This document shows, one piece after another, positions 44,145 to 57,771 of a stretch of 64,000 nucleotides of DNA. Source of the DNA: Ephydatia muelleri. Its lineage: Eukaryota > Porifera > Demospongiae > Spongillida > Spongillidae. Each line of letters opens with the position of its first letter. The stretch's first letter is position 1. The position numbers and the translations under genes were made by a program. The stretch is taken from positions 3,892,387-3,956,386 of the forward strand of contig JABACO010000024.1 in assembly GCA_013339895.1 (NCBI GenBank). The letters are read 5' to 3'. The notes below the pieces were generated by a model, which saw only the letters and a list, made by a program, of their open reading frames with translations, searched no databases and was not told where the DNA came from.

Positions 44145-45612
44145 ATAGAATACACAATAGTGCATTAGGCACATAAAGAGTGGTTCAAAACTCACTGGTT
44201 TCAGTAGAAAAGATACAATTATTGTCCTGATTGCGTGTAAACAGACCAGTGGCGTCAAGCATTGCAAATTGAATAAAGACGTGGGCCAAAAGAAGAGTGG
44301 AACCATGTATTGTCTTANNNNNNNNNNNNNNNNNNNNNNNNNNNNNNNNNNNNNNNNNNNNNNNNNNNNNNNNNNNNNNNNNNNNNNNNNNNNNNNNNNN
44401 NNNNNNNNNNNNNNNNNNNNNNNNNNNNNNNNNNNNNNNNNNNNNNNNNNNNNNNNNNNNNNNNNNNNNNNNNNNNNNNNNNNNNNNNNNNNNNNNNNNN
44501 NNNNNNNNNNNNNNNNNNNNNNNNNNNNNNNNNNNNNNNNNNNNNNNNNNNNNNNNNNNNNNNNNNNNNNNNNNNNNNNNNNNNNNNNNNNNNNNNNNNN
44601 NNNNNNNNNNNNNNNNNNNNNNNNNNNNNNNNNNNNNNNNNNNNNNNNNNNNNNNNNNNNNNNNNNNNNNNNNNNNNNNNNNNNNNNNNNNNNNNNNNNN
44701 NNNNNNNNNNNNNNNNNNNNNNNNNNNNNNNNNNNNNNNNNNNNNNNNNNNNNNNNNNNNNNNNNNNNNNNNNNNNNNNNNNNNNNNNNNNNNNNNNNNN
44801 NNNNNNNNNNNNNNNNNNNNNNNNNNNNNNNNNNNNNNNNNNNNNNNNNNNNNNNNNNNNNNNNNNNNNNNNNNNNNNNNNNNNNNNNNNNNNNNNNNNN
44901 NNNNNNNNNNNNNNNNNNNNNNNNNNNNNNNNNNNNNNNNNNNNNNNNNNNNNNNNNNNNNNNNNNNNNNNNNNNNNNNNNNNNNNNNNNNNNNNNNNNN
45001 NNNNNNNNNNNNNNNNNNNNNNNNNNNNNNNNNNNNNNNNNNNNNNNNNNNNNNNNNNNNNNNNNNNNNNNNNNNNNNNNNNNNNNNNNNNNNNNNNNNN
45101 NNNNNNNNNNNNNNNNNNNNNNNNNNNNNNNNNNNNNNNNNNNNNNNNNNNNNNNNNNNNNNNNNNNNNNNNNNNNNNNNNNNNNNNNNNNNNNNNNNNN
45201 NNNNNNNNNNNNNNNNNNNNNNNNNNNNNNNNNNNNNNNNNNNNNNNNNNNNNNNNNNNNNNNNNNNNNNNNNNNNNNNNNNNNNNNNNNNNNNNNNNNN
45301 NNNNNNNNNNNNNNNNNTTTGGTTTGGTACTCCATTAGCATTTATTGAAACAAAGGACAATAGCAGAGACACAAGAAGCAATGACACATCTCCAGAAGTT
45401 TAGCATAAGACAGACAGGAGTACACGGGTCATCGACAGACAGAGGCAAAGATTCCAAAAGACACCAGGGAGTGTGAATATCTTAAAGTGTCTTATTGTAC
45501 ATTAAAGGGCACTTTTATGGGAAACTACTTAAATCATTGCAGTCCTAAGCAAAATTAGATTTGCTGAATTACTAGTTTCATTATGGTGCTCCTACACACT
45601 GTACATTACTAC
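44145..45612. repeat. R module in opposite orientation on both sides of the gap
   Basis: 44145-44317 carries the first part of the R module in forward orientation (ends CATGTATTGTCTTA). 45330-45612 is the reverse complement of the later part (it matches 8560-8860 inverted, including GTCATCGACAGACAG). Forward array spacer resumes at CACAGCCCACACCC. So a piece of roughly 280 bp or more is inverted relative to the other copies, with one breakpoint hidden in the gap. Confidence 0.8.
44318..45317. other. Assembly gap, exactly 1,000 N
   Basis: A run of 1,000 N. The round length suggests a fixed-size placeholder, so the true distance is unknown. Open frames crossing it are meaningless. Confidence 0.99.
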
Positions 45613-46073
45613 TTCTTGTAGCTCCTAGCACAGCCCACACCCATGAGGCTACAAGATCATTTCATTTCTGTTTGTCCAATGGGAAAATGGTGGGGCAGGA
45701 AGAGAGCTGCAGAGGCACTCCATATGCATAACGTCATCTTTTGGGCATCAACCTCATGACCCATAGTCTCCAGTTGGTCTTCTCACTAAACTTCACTGGA
45801 AGCTGCACACTTATTGGATTGAGTTGGGCAGGTCTCTGTCATGGTCCCTGCTCTGACACCAATGTAACAATGAACCCTAATGGAAAACTGTACAACATGT
45901 GATGTCCACAGACAGATGTCTGGTGTGTCCTTCAAGTGCATTCCCATTGGCCAACTTACCATGTGTGCACGTGTTGAAGAGTGAATATAGAATTCATGTG
46001 TTTTTGTTAAACAACATCCTGTCATATTTGCTACCATAAAATACGTAAAATACTGATGGGGTTTGTATTGCAG
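45613..46073. repeat. Spacer before exon 19
   Basis: Same spacer as precedes the class D exon at 9407. No gene recognised. Confidence 0.5.
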
Positions 46074-46172
46074 GATGGAAGGAGTCCACTATACATGGCA
46101 AGTCAGGAAGGACATCTTGATGTAGTGAAGACACTCATTGAAGCTGGAGCTAATATCCATCAGGCCGAGAAG
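46074..46172 (+). CDS. ANK exon 19, class D
   Basis: A 99-bp phase-0 exon: DGRSPLYMASQEGHLD, VVKTLIEAGANI, ending HQAEK. Acceptor TATTGCAG, donor GTCAGT. Only one residue differs from exon 6. Confidence 0.85.
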
Positions 46173-46379
46173 GTCAGTATACATACCTACACGTGTATGA
46201 CATCATAGCCTGTGATCGATGCATATCTGTGTGCATGTGTCCAAAGCCACACACCCTGCAGGAAGAGGGGTGTGTAGGTGATGGTGGATGATGGGAGTTA
46301 TTACTTCTATCTTTTATTGCAATTTTCCTCAGCAACAATGATAATACAGCCCACACCAACACTAGGCTATAAGATCATA

Positions 46380-46640
46380 ATACATCATTTCTCTGTACGC
46401 AAATGTTCTTTGGTGTCTTGAAAAAGCATAGCGCCGACGTTACGAGGTCCGATACCCTTATGGGGTTCAAATCCTCCACAACTTCACGTAGGAGCCTTGA
46501 AATCATATCACATTCGGTGCATATAGGTAGAGCGGGTCCTGTCGCTATTGGTTTGAATTTATACCTTATACATTACGGAGATACAGCTGTGCAAATTAAT
46601 GCACATTTCCAGCTCGATTCGCACAATGAACTCTTTTCAT
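46380..46640. promoter_or_regulatory. AT-rich conserved block before THAP module 5
   Basis: Copy of the AT-rich block with CAGCTG and TGCAAATTAATGCA, running into THAP module 5 with a single CTTTTCAT (46633-46640). It is the second empty site for the 491-bp DNA element. Confidence 0.35.
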
Positions 46641-46644
46641 GAAA

Positions 46645-47292
46645 GATTGGATGTGTCACGTCTCGAATAAAACCCGCAGCGGTTGTCTAGTGATATTGCG
46701 TCACCTTCGCGGACGTTAGTATTCCTGGACTCATTCTGAACGATGGGTGATAAATGCGACACAAAATACAGGATTAAAAATAAGGTGCCACGAAACTCTT
46801 CTCGTAAAGCAGTGTGACGAAAAGCATTTGGGCTTGATGAAGCCAAGTTGAAGCCATTCTCAAGAGTCTGTTCGCGTCACTTTGTTAATGGAGACAGTCG
46901 ATGTGGACCATTACTCGTACCTGCACTTCTAACACCTGTGGCGATAGCTGTCATGGTTGCATTACTGCCAACGTTGGCTCCAAATCGTGGGGCCTTCGAC
47001 AACAGTACTGAGTAGTGGAGATTGACGGAGGGCCTGATTTGCATGACTACGGTCGATGGTAGGTGAACTGTCGGGTTAGATTCGGCACCAATAGATGGGT
47101 TCGCTTTAGAAATGGCGCCGCTACAAGGATCTGATGCTGTGTGTTCGACAATGATCGAAGGGTTACATGTAGATGCAGCATCTCTGTTGAGCGGCAGTCA
47201 CATCGTTTGTTAAACGAAGAGCGAAGTGCAGCAAAGCAATGGCAAACTGTCAGAAATGAACGACCAGTTAGAGCAGACCATTTCCACACCCC
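46645..47292 (+). pseudogene. THAP zinc-finger relic, module 5 (most complete finger)
   Basis: The only module keeping both the middle (NKVPRNSSRKAV, KAFGLDEAKLKPF) and the C-x2-H box (RVCSRHFVNGDSR) of the THAP domain. A stop replaces the helix Trp codon (TGA where module 3 has TGG) and the first cysteine pair is altered (MCHVSN-like). Downstream it is identical to module 1, with a broken Ala/Val-rich frame and the tail WQTVRNERPV. A relic, but the best template for judging what the ancestral domain looked like as a family. Confidence 0.65.
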
Positions 47293-47823
47293 CACCCTCC
47301 ACTACACACCAGCGCACACATACATGTACACGAAGGCACAGTTTAGTGACCAGAGCCAGCTATGTGGGGTCACAGAATGTAGGTACAGCTAAATAGAATA
47401 AGGTGCATATTAATTTCTGAATGAATTAGCTTTGAAGGCCACATACTCTATGATGGGGTACGTCTCTGTCATGGTCTCTGCTCTGACACCAATGTAAAAG
47501 CCATTATGGAAGGACTGTTTGTCAGTACCAAAGTGCTAGAATATTTATGTGAATAAGTCATCACAAAGGTCATACACTACAGGGTCATGCAGTCAGGCAT
47601 CCAGCAGTGCATGATTGGGTGACATAATGTTAATAACCATTCAAAAAGTAGTACAACCACGTGGTACAACAGTTCAGCTAGGGATTCAGAAATCTCTTCA
47701 GTTGTCCTCTTCAAAGCATGACCTTACAAAAGGAATACATTTTACCACCCTTTGTACATCTGTCATATGTAACGTTTCAACCCTCACCTCCACTGTTTTA
47801 AGATGCGGTTATTTGTATTGCAG

Positions 47824-47922
47824 GATGGTCAGAGTCCATTGTTTATATCATGTTTGAATGGTCATCTTGATATAGTGAAGACACTCATTGAAGCTGGAGC
47901 TAATATCAATCAGGCCACCAAG
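47824..47922 (+). CDS. ANK exon 20, class A (duplicate of exon 1)
   Basis: Identical protein to exon 1, at an offset of 46,838. Phase 0 at both ends, acceptor TATTGCAG, donor GTCAGT. Confidence 0.82.
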
Positions 47923-48377
47923 GTCAGTACAGACATACCTACACGTGTATGACATCATGGCCTGTGATCAATGCATATCTGTGTGCATGTGACCAAAGCC
48001 ACACAGCCTGCATGGAGAGGTGTGTGAAGGTGATGGTGGATGATGGGAGTTATTACTTGTATCTTTTATTGCAATTTTCCTTAGCAACAATGATAACACA
48101 GCCCACACCCATCAGTAGGCTACATCATCATGTGGTATACAAGTCATTGCATGTGGTGCATTGTATGACACACGGCATGATATAATCCAATACATGAAGT
48201 GTGCAACGTTCAAACCTCTATTTCGGCAAAATGTGATCAGAAAGCCAGTTGACCAACTTTCTGTGACCGCACACACCTGGCTCTGGTCACAAAGCTGTGC
48301 ATACATGTATGTGTGCACTGGTGTGTGTAGTGGAAGCTGAATTAATTATACTGACTATAGTGATATTTCTATGGCAG

Positions 48378-48476
48378 AAGGGTGGAAGTTCACTGGGCGC
48401 AGCAAGTTATAAGGGACATCTTAATATTGTGAAGACACTAATGGAAGCTGGAGCTAATATCAATCACGCCGATGAG
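48378..48476 (+). CDS. ANK exon 21, class B (duplicate of exon 2)
   Basis: Same as exon 2, including the unusual CTATGGCAG acceptor and shortened upstream intron, so that deletion predates the split of the two copies (or the two are one locus). Confidence 0.8.
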
Positions 48477-49561
48477 GTCAGTATACATAGACATACAGTG
48501 TATGACATCATAGTCTGTGATCATTGCATATCTGTGTTCGTGTGACCAAGCATCTAGCAGGGAGTGAAGTGTGAATTTGACATGTAGGCATAAGGAAAGG
48601 TACAGGGAGCCAAACGTTTCATGTAATCAAGCCTCAATTTCATTGCATCATGTGTACTACTACAAAACGGCTCATCAGACTAAATTTAGCACTAGATATC
48701 AATAAATTTGACAACTTTTCCTCATGTACTCTAAATGTGTGCCCCAATTTATGCCCATTGTCCTGGCCTAAAAGATAGCACCTTGCCTTCACATAAGTCT
48801 AGGAAGAACTGATATACAGTCTTTAGATCATGTCAGCATCTAATGCAGAGCACATATGTGTAGATCTATTGCATGTCTCTCCACATGTAGCTTACACAGG
48901 TCATAGTGACCTCATTGGAGGAGTGAGGCATCAGGACACCTCACTAAAGTGAATATTAATGGAACACAATTCTTGATGATGCATAGTTCTCACTTCTCCC
49001 AGATACCCACATTGACATATCCATAGGTGTAAACCTCTGTCATACACTCATATATGGGCGTGTAGAAAAGGAGGTTGTGGGAGATTGTTGGGGATGGAGT
49101 GTGGAAGGGGAGGGTGAGTGTTGAGGGTTGGCACTGGTTGAGGAAAGCAATAGCAGAGATGAATATCCAGTGTAGCAGATTATTTCCACACTCCCACCCT
49201 TCACTACACACACCAGTGCACACATGCATGTAAGCAGAGTTTTGTGACCAGAGCCAGGTGTGTGAGGTCATGGATCATGGGTACAACTAAATACAAAGAA
49301 GTGCATTATTGAATTATTTTGTGCTAGAACCAATTCATGTAAGGGGAGGTAGATGGGAAAATAATGGGGAAGGAAGAAAGATGCTGAGGCACTCTGTATG
49401 CGCGACATTATACAGGTGCATTCTCATTGGCCTACTGGTGAAGTGTTAAAGAGTGAATTCAGGATTCATGTGTTTTTGCAAACCAATGTCCTGTCATATA
49501 GGCTACAGTAAGTAAACGAAGTAAAATACCCTTTGGTTACATGATGGCATTTGTATTGCAG

Positions 49562-49660
49562 AATGGTGAGAGTCCACTGTTCATCACAAGTCAGAATGGA
49601 CATCTAGATGTAGTGAAGACACTAATTGAAGCTGGGGCTAATATCTATCAGGTCACTATA
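49562..49660 (+). CDS. ANK exon 22, class C (duplicate of exon 3)
   Basis: Same as exon 3, ending YQVTI before GTCAGT. Confidence 0.8.
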
Positions 49661-52110
49661 GTCAGTACACACATACCTACATGTGCATCCATTCAATTAA
49701 AAATTACTAAATTACATCACCATGTGGGTCAGCCTGGGCCATACAATAAAATGAAATTCAGCACCAATGTATCCATTGCAACTACATGTAAGTCACACAT
49801 CCATCTTGATAACAAGATTTGACCACCTGATCTCCTGGAAACTAAACACCATTCATATCTATCTACTATGCACTGAATGACATCAGCTAATGAGTGACTT
49901 ACTCCTTACACTTACGTGATGTAATAGAATTCACTCTAGCTAGTTGTAGCAAGGTGCAGCGCCTTGCCTTTTTATTGAGGCTCCATGCTTCTGTTTAGAG
50001 TGCCTGGCAGTGTCTTCCCAAAATGTGATCAGAAAGCATTTGATAAGCCATTCATTTGTTGTGAATACATGTAGTTGCATAAGGTATGGTGCAGGGAGCC
50101 AAAGGTTACATGTGGCATGTAAACCTCAAATTTCATTACAATCGTGTGTGCTCTTACAAATGGAAGGCAACTGCCCATGAAACAGACGAAATACAAAAGG
50201 GTAGATTTGAAATTAATTACAAAGTAGTTCTTTTATGGTCAAGCTCACTTCTCCCACATACTGTACACACATTGGCATATCATAAGTGTAACCTCTTCTA
50301 CTCTTTCATGGAAATCACATTGGATTATGAAAATTATTTATAGAGCAGAGTAAATGGTACTGATTGTCAAGTGGTCGTGATACACTTTCAAGACCATATC
50401 ATCGCTATTGGGACCAAGTATTCAAGATAACCCCAATAATCTGTATATATATCACTGGCTGTACAGATCCTAGTCTTTTGTTTCACCTTCTCAGATGTCT
50501 GGTGCTTTATGAGAGCAATGTGGGTGTGATGAGGAAGGATGATGGGAATGGTGGGTATGGCGAGAGACGGTTGTGGGAGATTGTTGGGGATAGAGTGTGT
50601 GGAAAGGGAGGGTGAGGGTCTATGGTTGGTACAGGTTGAGGGAAGCGATAGCAAACAATTAGAATGAGCGTTCAGTGTGAGCAATTCATTTCCACATTCG
50701 ACCCTCCGCTACACGCACCCTGCAGGAAGAAGTGGAGAGTGTATGATGGGAGTTATTACTTGTGTCTTTGATTGCAATTTTCCTTAGCAACAATAACACA
50801 GCCCACACCCATCAGTAGGCTACATCATCATGTGGTATATACAAGTCATTGCATGTGGTGTATTTTATGACACATGGCATGATTATAATGAAATACATGA
50901 AGTGTGCAACCTAACTAGTTGTAGCAAAGTTCTGCATTTTGCTGGGCTTCATGCCTCTATTTTCTAACGTCTTCCCAAATGTGATCAGAAAGCCAATTTA
51001 TTTGTTGTGAATACACTGTACATGAAGTTGCGTAAGGTATGGTGCAGGTGCCAAGGTTACATGTGGTCATGTGAACCTCAAATGTCATTACATCATGTGT
51101 GCTCTTACAAAATGGACAGGCCCTCTTACCATGAAACAAACTAAATTGAAAAGGGCAGATTTGAAATAAATTGCGAAGTAGTTCTTTAATGCTCTAGCTC
51201 ACTTCTCCCACATACCCACATTGACCATATCATAAGTGTAACCTCTATCATCCACTGATGCATGGACATCGCATTCCACAGGTTATAACGAATTATGAAA
51301 ATTCTTTTTTGAGCATAGTAAATTATACTGACTGCCAAGTAATAATGATTCGCTTTCAAGACCATATTATCGCTGTTGGGACCAACTAGTACAGATCCTA
51401 GTCTGTTGTTTCTTCTCAGATGTCTGGTGTTTTTACGAGAGCAATGTGGGTGTGATGAGGAAAGATAATGGGAATGGGGGTGTTGTGGTGAGGGAAGGTG
51501 TAGAAAAGGAGGTTGTCGGAGATGTTGGGGATGGAGTGTGTGGAAAGGGAGGGTGAGGGTCGATGGTGGTACAGGTTGAGGGAAACGATAGCAAACAATT
51601 AGAAATGAAGGTTCAGTGTAAGCAACTTATAGCTGATTATAAAATTGGTTTATCAAGCTAAAATGTACTGGCTATAGTGACACACAACGACCTTCAAGAC
51701 CATATCATTGATATTTGGACCAAACTATTCAAGATAACCAATTGTAATAATTGGGTCAAAATTGCGTCACGAATATATTATAAACGTTATAAAATTGTAT
51801 CGCGTTTGAATTGCTATAGCTTTCAAACGATTAACGCTTTCGACTTTCTATTTTCAACGTGTCATAATACCTCTGTATGCAAATATACTTTGGTGTCTTG
51901 CACAAGCATAGTGCCACGTTAGAGGTCCGATACCACATGATGTTGAAAACCTTCACAACTTCAGGTAGGAACCTTGAAATCACATCAATTCAGCGCGTAA
52001 GTAGAGCGGGTTGCGTCGCTATTGATTTGTTTGGTTCGTTAATGTATTCCATTACGGAGATACAGCTGTGCAAATTAATGCACATTTCTAGCTCAATGGA
52101 CCCTTTTCAT

Positions 52111-52599
52111 CTGGCTTCGGACAATAAATATTGAATATGAAGACTGTAAGAAAAGAAATTAGAAGGATTCGGCCAACAAGAACAAACACAGTTATGCTAA
52201 CATGATGAGCCATCTGCGGAACAGGCATCGAAGTTATATCGATGATTACGCCAATCGTACTCTGCCTGGACGCAGGAACGCGCAGTTGCACTTTGTAACC
52301 CTGACGAAGTCTGAGGCAGAAAATTTGTTTGAGTGGTATGGTGCTAGATAAAAACATGCCTATAAAACTTTTCGGACAATTCTGATTGGCGCAAGGTCAT
52401 AAAGTTGGAGCCTATTACGGTAATTACCTCTCAAATCAGTCGGGTCTCGCCTTGTTCATGTTGCTAATTAAGTGAACATTATGTTACGATATATTGTAAT
52501 GCCACAACATTAATATTGCTAATAAGATTTGTTAACAATAAATTATTGTCACTGCTCAATATAATAATGTCACTTGCCAAAGTATTGTATCTGAAGCCG
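52111..52599. mobile_element. 491-bp-family DNA element (duplicate of 5281-5771)
   Basis: Flanked by CTTTTCAT at 52103-52110 and 52600-52607. It differs from the first copy only by small indels. Confidence 0.75.
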
Positions 52600-52611
52600 C
52601 TTTTCATGACA

Positions 52612-53070
52612 GATTCGATTTGTTGCGTCTGGAACTGTAAAAACCCGCAGCGGTTGCATGTGTCACCTTCGAGGACGCCAAGTTGAAGCCATTCTCAGGA
52701 GTCTGTTCGCGTCACTTTGTTAATGGAGACAGTCGATGTGGAGCATTACTCGTACCTGCACTTCTAACACCTGTGGCGATAGCTGAAGAAGTTGTCTTGG
52801 TTGCCAGTACTGCCAACGTTGGCGCCAATCGTGGGGCATTCGACAACAGTAGTGGCGATTGAGGAAGGCCTGATTTGACTACGGTCGATGGTGTCAGAAT
52901 AGATTCGGCACCAATAGATGGGTTCGCTTTAGTAGCGGCACCGCTACCAGGATCAGAGGCTGTGTGTTCAACAGTGATCGAAGGGTTAGATGCAGCATCT
53001 CCATTATATATACCTGTTGAGCGGCAGTCAAATCCTTTGTTATACGAAGAGCACAGTGCAGCAAGAAATA
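52612..53070 (+). pseudogene. THAP zinc-finger relic, module 6 (duplicate of module 2)
   Basis: Same layout as module 2. Extra one-base changes (for example AAAAACCCGC for AAAACCCGC, and GAAGGCC for GAAGGGCC) break the downstream frame into shorter pieces than in module 2. Confidence 0.58.
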
Positions 53071-53681
53071 GCAAACTGTCAGAAATGACACGACCCAGTT
53101 AGAGCAGACCATTTCCACACCCCCACCCTACACACCAGCGCACACATAGACGTAGGCACAGTTTTGTGACCATAGCCAGCTGTGTGAGGTCACAGAATGT
53201 AGGAACAGCTCAGTAGAAAAGGTGGATATTAATTTCTGAATGAATTAGCTTTGGCGGCCACACACTTCTTGGTGGGGTAAATTTCTGCCATGGTCTCTGC
53301 TCTGACACCAATGTAACAAGCCATTATGAAAGGACTGTTTGTCACTACCAAAGTGTTAGAATATTTATATTCAAAGCAATAAGTCATCATAAAGGTAATA
53401 CACTACAGGGTCATGCATGCATGTCAGATGCCTGGTGCATCCAGCAGTGCATTATTGGGTGACATAATGTTAATAACCATTCAAAAAGTAGAAGAACCAT
53501 CTGGTACAACAGTCCTGCTAGGCATTCAGAAATCTTTTCAGTTGTCCTTTTCAAAGCGTGACCTTATGTGATGGGGAGTAGTCATCAACAGAATTCATTT
53601 AACCACCCTTTGTACATCTGTCATATGTAATGTTTCAACCCTCACCTCCACTGTTTTAAGATGCGGACATTTGTATTGCAG

Positions 53682-53780
53682 GATGGTAGGAGTCCATTGT
53701 TTACATCATGTTTGAATGGACATCTTGATATAGTGAAGACACTAATTGAAGCTGGAGCAATATTCAATCAGGCCACCAAG
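53682..53780 (+). CDS. ANK exon 23, class A (duplicate of exon 4)
   Basis: As exon 4, but two nearby compensating indels change ANI to AIF before NQATK. A conserved Asn at the end of helix 2 is lost. Given the neighbourhood, a consensus error is as likely as a real change. Confidence 0.78.
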
Positions 53781-54414
53781 GTCAGTACACACATACCTAC
53801 ACGTGTATGATATCATAGCCTGTGATCAATGCATATCTGTGTGCATGTGACCAAGCCACACAGCCTGCATGGAGTGGTGTTTGAAGGTGATGGTGGATGA
53901 TGAGAGTTATTACTTGTATCTTTTATTGCAAATTTTCCTCAGCAACAATGATAACGCAGCCCACACCCATGACTAGGCTACGATATCATGTGGGCTACAA
54001 GTCATTGCATGTGGTGCATTGTATGCCACATGGCATGATATAATCCAATACATGAATTATGCAACGTTCAAACCTCTATTTTGGCAAATGTGATCAAAAA
54101 GCCAGTTGACCTACATTCTGTGACCGCACACAGCTCACAAAGCTGTGCATACATGTACATGTATGTGTGCACTGGTGTGTGTAGTGAGTGGAAGCTGAAT
54201 AAATTATACTGACTATAGTGATACACAGCTTCTTACCATATCATTGACATTGAGACCAACTGCTATTCAAACGTTGATAAGACATCACCAAATTAAAGGT
54301 CATTGAATAATGAATGTAGCATTCATGTGTTTTTGCAAAACAACATCCTGTCATAAGGCTACCATGTTTAATGAAGTAGAATACCCTCTGTTAATGATGG
54401 GATTTCTATTGCAG

Positions 54415-54513
54415 AAGGGTGGAAGTTCACTGGGCGCAGCAAGTTATAAGGGACATCTTAATATTGTGAAGACACTAATGGAAGCTGGTGTTAATATCAA
54501 TCACGCCGATGAG
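54415..54513 (+). CDS. ANK exon 24, class B (duplicate of exon 5)
   Basis: Same as exon 5, including MEAGVNI. Phase 0, acceptor CTATTGCAG, donor GTCAGT. Confidence 0.8.
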
Positions 54514-56236
54514 GTCAGTATGCATAGACATACAGTGTATGACATCATAGTCTGTGATCATTGCATATCTGTGTTCGTGTGACCAAGCATCTAGCAGGGA
54601 GTGAAGTGTGAATTTGACATGTAGGCATAAGGAAGGTACAGGGAGCCAATCGTTTCATGTAATCAAGCCTCAATTTCATTGCATCATGTGTACTACTACA
54701 AAATGGCTCATCAGACTAAATTTAGCACTAGATATCAATAAATTTGACAACTTTTCCTCACGTACTCTATATGTGTGCCCCCCAATTTATGCCCATTGTC
54801 CTGGCCTAAAAGATAGCACCTTGCCTTCACATAAGTCTAGGAAGAACTGATATAGATCATGTCAGTACCATAATGCAGAGCACATATGTGTAGGACTATT
54901 GTATGTCTCTCCATACGTAGCTTACACGGGTCATAGTGACCTCATTGGAGGAGTGAGGCATCAAGGCACCTCACGATTCTTAATGATGCATTATTCTCAC
55001 TTCTCCCACATACCCACATTGACATATCATAGGTGTAACCTCTTTCATAACTGATATATGGGGCGTGTAGAAAAGCGGGTGTGGGAGATTGTTGGGGATG
55101 GAGTGTGTGGAAAGGGAAGGTGAGGGTTGAGGGTTGGGACTTATATCTGGGCCATATGAATGGGCATCGAATAAAATATGATAGTGCGTTGGGCAAATAA
55201 CGAGTAGTTCAAAACTCACTGGTTTCAGTAGAAATAAACTACTAATTGTGACAATCAACAGTTAACATATCCGATTCCCATTTACCGTGTAAACAGACCA
55301 GTGGTTTCAAGCATCGCAAAATCGAATAAAGACGTGGAGCCCAAAGAAGAGCGGAAACCATGTATTGTCTTGAAATAAATTTGGGATTATGGTAGGAGCT
55401 AAAAGAAATAGTAATGTAGGAGCACCATAATGAAACCAGTAGTTTCAGCAAATCTAATTTTGCTTTGGATTGCAACCATATAAGTCGCTAGTAGTTTCCC
55501 ATGAAGTGCTCTTTAATGTACAACTTAACATTTGCACTCCCTGGTGTCTTTAGGAATATTTACCTCTGTCTGTCGATGACCCATGTACTCCTGTCTGTCT
55601 TGTTGCTAAACGTCTCTGGAGATGTGTCAATGTTTCTCGTGTCTACGCCATCATCCCTGGCTTTAATTAATGCTAATGGAGTACCAAAGTACCCAAAGTA
55701 CATTATGTCATCATAATGTCCTTAGCAATAATGATAGCGCAGCCCACACCCAACACGAGGCTACAAGATCATTTCATTTCTGTTTGTCCAATGGGAAAAT
55801 GATGGGGAAGGAAGAGAGCTGCTGAGGCACTCTGTATGTGTAACGTCATCTTTTGAGCTTCAACCTAATGACCCATAGTCTCCAGTTTGTCTTCTCACTA
55901 AACTTCACTGGAGGCTGCACACTTATTTGATTGGGTTGGGTAGGTCTCTGTCATGATCCCTGCTCTGACAACACAATGTAACAATGAAGCCTTAATGGAG
56001 TACTGTTTGACAGTGCTATTCAAAGCTAATAAGTCATCACAAAGGTGACACTACAGGGTCATGCACAATATGTGATATCTACAGACAGATGTCTGGTGTG
56101 TCCATGTGCATTCCCATTGGCCACTTACCCTGTGTGCATGTGTTGAAGAGTGGATATAGCATTCATGTGTTTCCGTTAAACAACATCTGCTACCATAATG
56201 AAATTACGTAAAATACTGATGGGATTTGTATTGCAG

Positions 56237-56335
56237 GATGGAAGGAGTCCACTATACATGGCAAGCCAGGAAGGACATCTTGATGTAGTGAAGACACTCA
56301 TTGAAGCTGGAGCTAATATCGATCAGGCCGAGAAG
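56237..56335 (+). CDS. ANK exon 25, class D (duplicate of exon 6)
   Basis: Same as exon 6 (SPLYMASQEGH, DQAEK). Confidence 0.82.
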
Positions 56336-57771
56336 GTCAGTATACATACCTACACGTGTATGACATCATAGCCTGTGATCGATGCATATCTGTGTGCATG
56401 TGTCCAAAGCCACACACCCTGCAGGAAGAGGTGTGTGAAGGTGTGGGTGGATGGTGGGAGTTATTACTTCTATCTTTTATTGCAGTTTCCTCAGCAAAAA
56501 TGATAAATAAAATGAGGTTGATATTTTTAATTTCTGAATTAATTAGTATTGTGCTAAAACAAAGCTTATCAAGTTATTTATCAAGAAGAATGAAGTTTTG
56601 TAGTAGTGATACGCTTTGAAGACCCTATCATGATATTGGGACCAACCAATTATTCAACGGTGGCACTTTTTATGAGATTCTATATGTGTATGACATCATA
56701 GCCTGGCATATCTGTGCACATGTTTTCCCCAGCCACACATCCGGCAGGGAGTGGTGTGTGAGGGATGATGGATGATAGGAGTTATTCTATCTTTTATTCC
56801 AATTTTCCTCAGCAACAATGATAATACAGCCCACACCCAACACTAGGCTATAAGATGATGTGGGGTACAAGTCATTGTACGACACACACAGCGGCAACAG
56901 ATAGTACCTTGCCTTTCCAAAAGTCTAGGGAGAAACTGATATAGATCATGTCAGTACCATATTGCAGAGCTCAAATGTGTAGGACTATTGCATGTCTCTC
57001 CACATGTAGCTGACATGGGTCATAGTGACCTCATTGGAGGAGTCACGCATCAAGGCACCTCACTAAAGTGAATATTAATAGAACACAATTCTCAATGATG
57101 CATATAAAGCATGGATTGCAAAACAAAGGTGCCTCTATGAAGGGAAGAATTGAAGTGAAATACAAATTAGTTCTTATCATGCTCACTTCTCCCACATACA
57201 TGTACCCGCATATACATGTTACATCTGTTGTGCACATCACCAACCTCTATCATCCACTGATGCATGAATATCACATCACAAAGCTTATATCTTATTATAA
57301 AATTGGTTTATCAAGCTAAACAAATTGTACTGACTTTTGTGATACACAGCGACTTCAAGACCATATCATTGATATTGGGACCAACTAATGAAGATAACCA
57401 GTGTATTTATAATTGAGTCAGTTTCCGCATCACGGAAATATTGTTAAACATCATAAAAATGCATCGCTTTTGAATTGCTATAGCGTACCGCTATCGACTT
57501 CTTATTTCAATGTCATCATTTCTCTGTACGCAAATATTCTTTGGTGTCTTGAACAAGCATAGCGCCGACGTTACGAGGTCCGATACCCTTATGGGGTTCA
57601 AATCCTCCACAACTTCATGTAGGAGCCTTGAAATGATATCACATTCGGTGCATATATAGGTAGAGCGGGTCCCGTCGCTATTGGTTTGAATTTATACTTT
57701 ATACATTACGGAGATACAGCTGTGCAAATTAATGCACATTTCCAGCTCGATTCACACCTTTTCATGAAAGA

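Noticed and set aside
44079-45403. Several open frames of 340-420 codons
   Set aside because: They consist almost entirely of the N gap.
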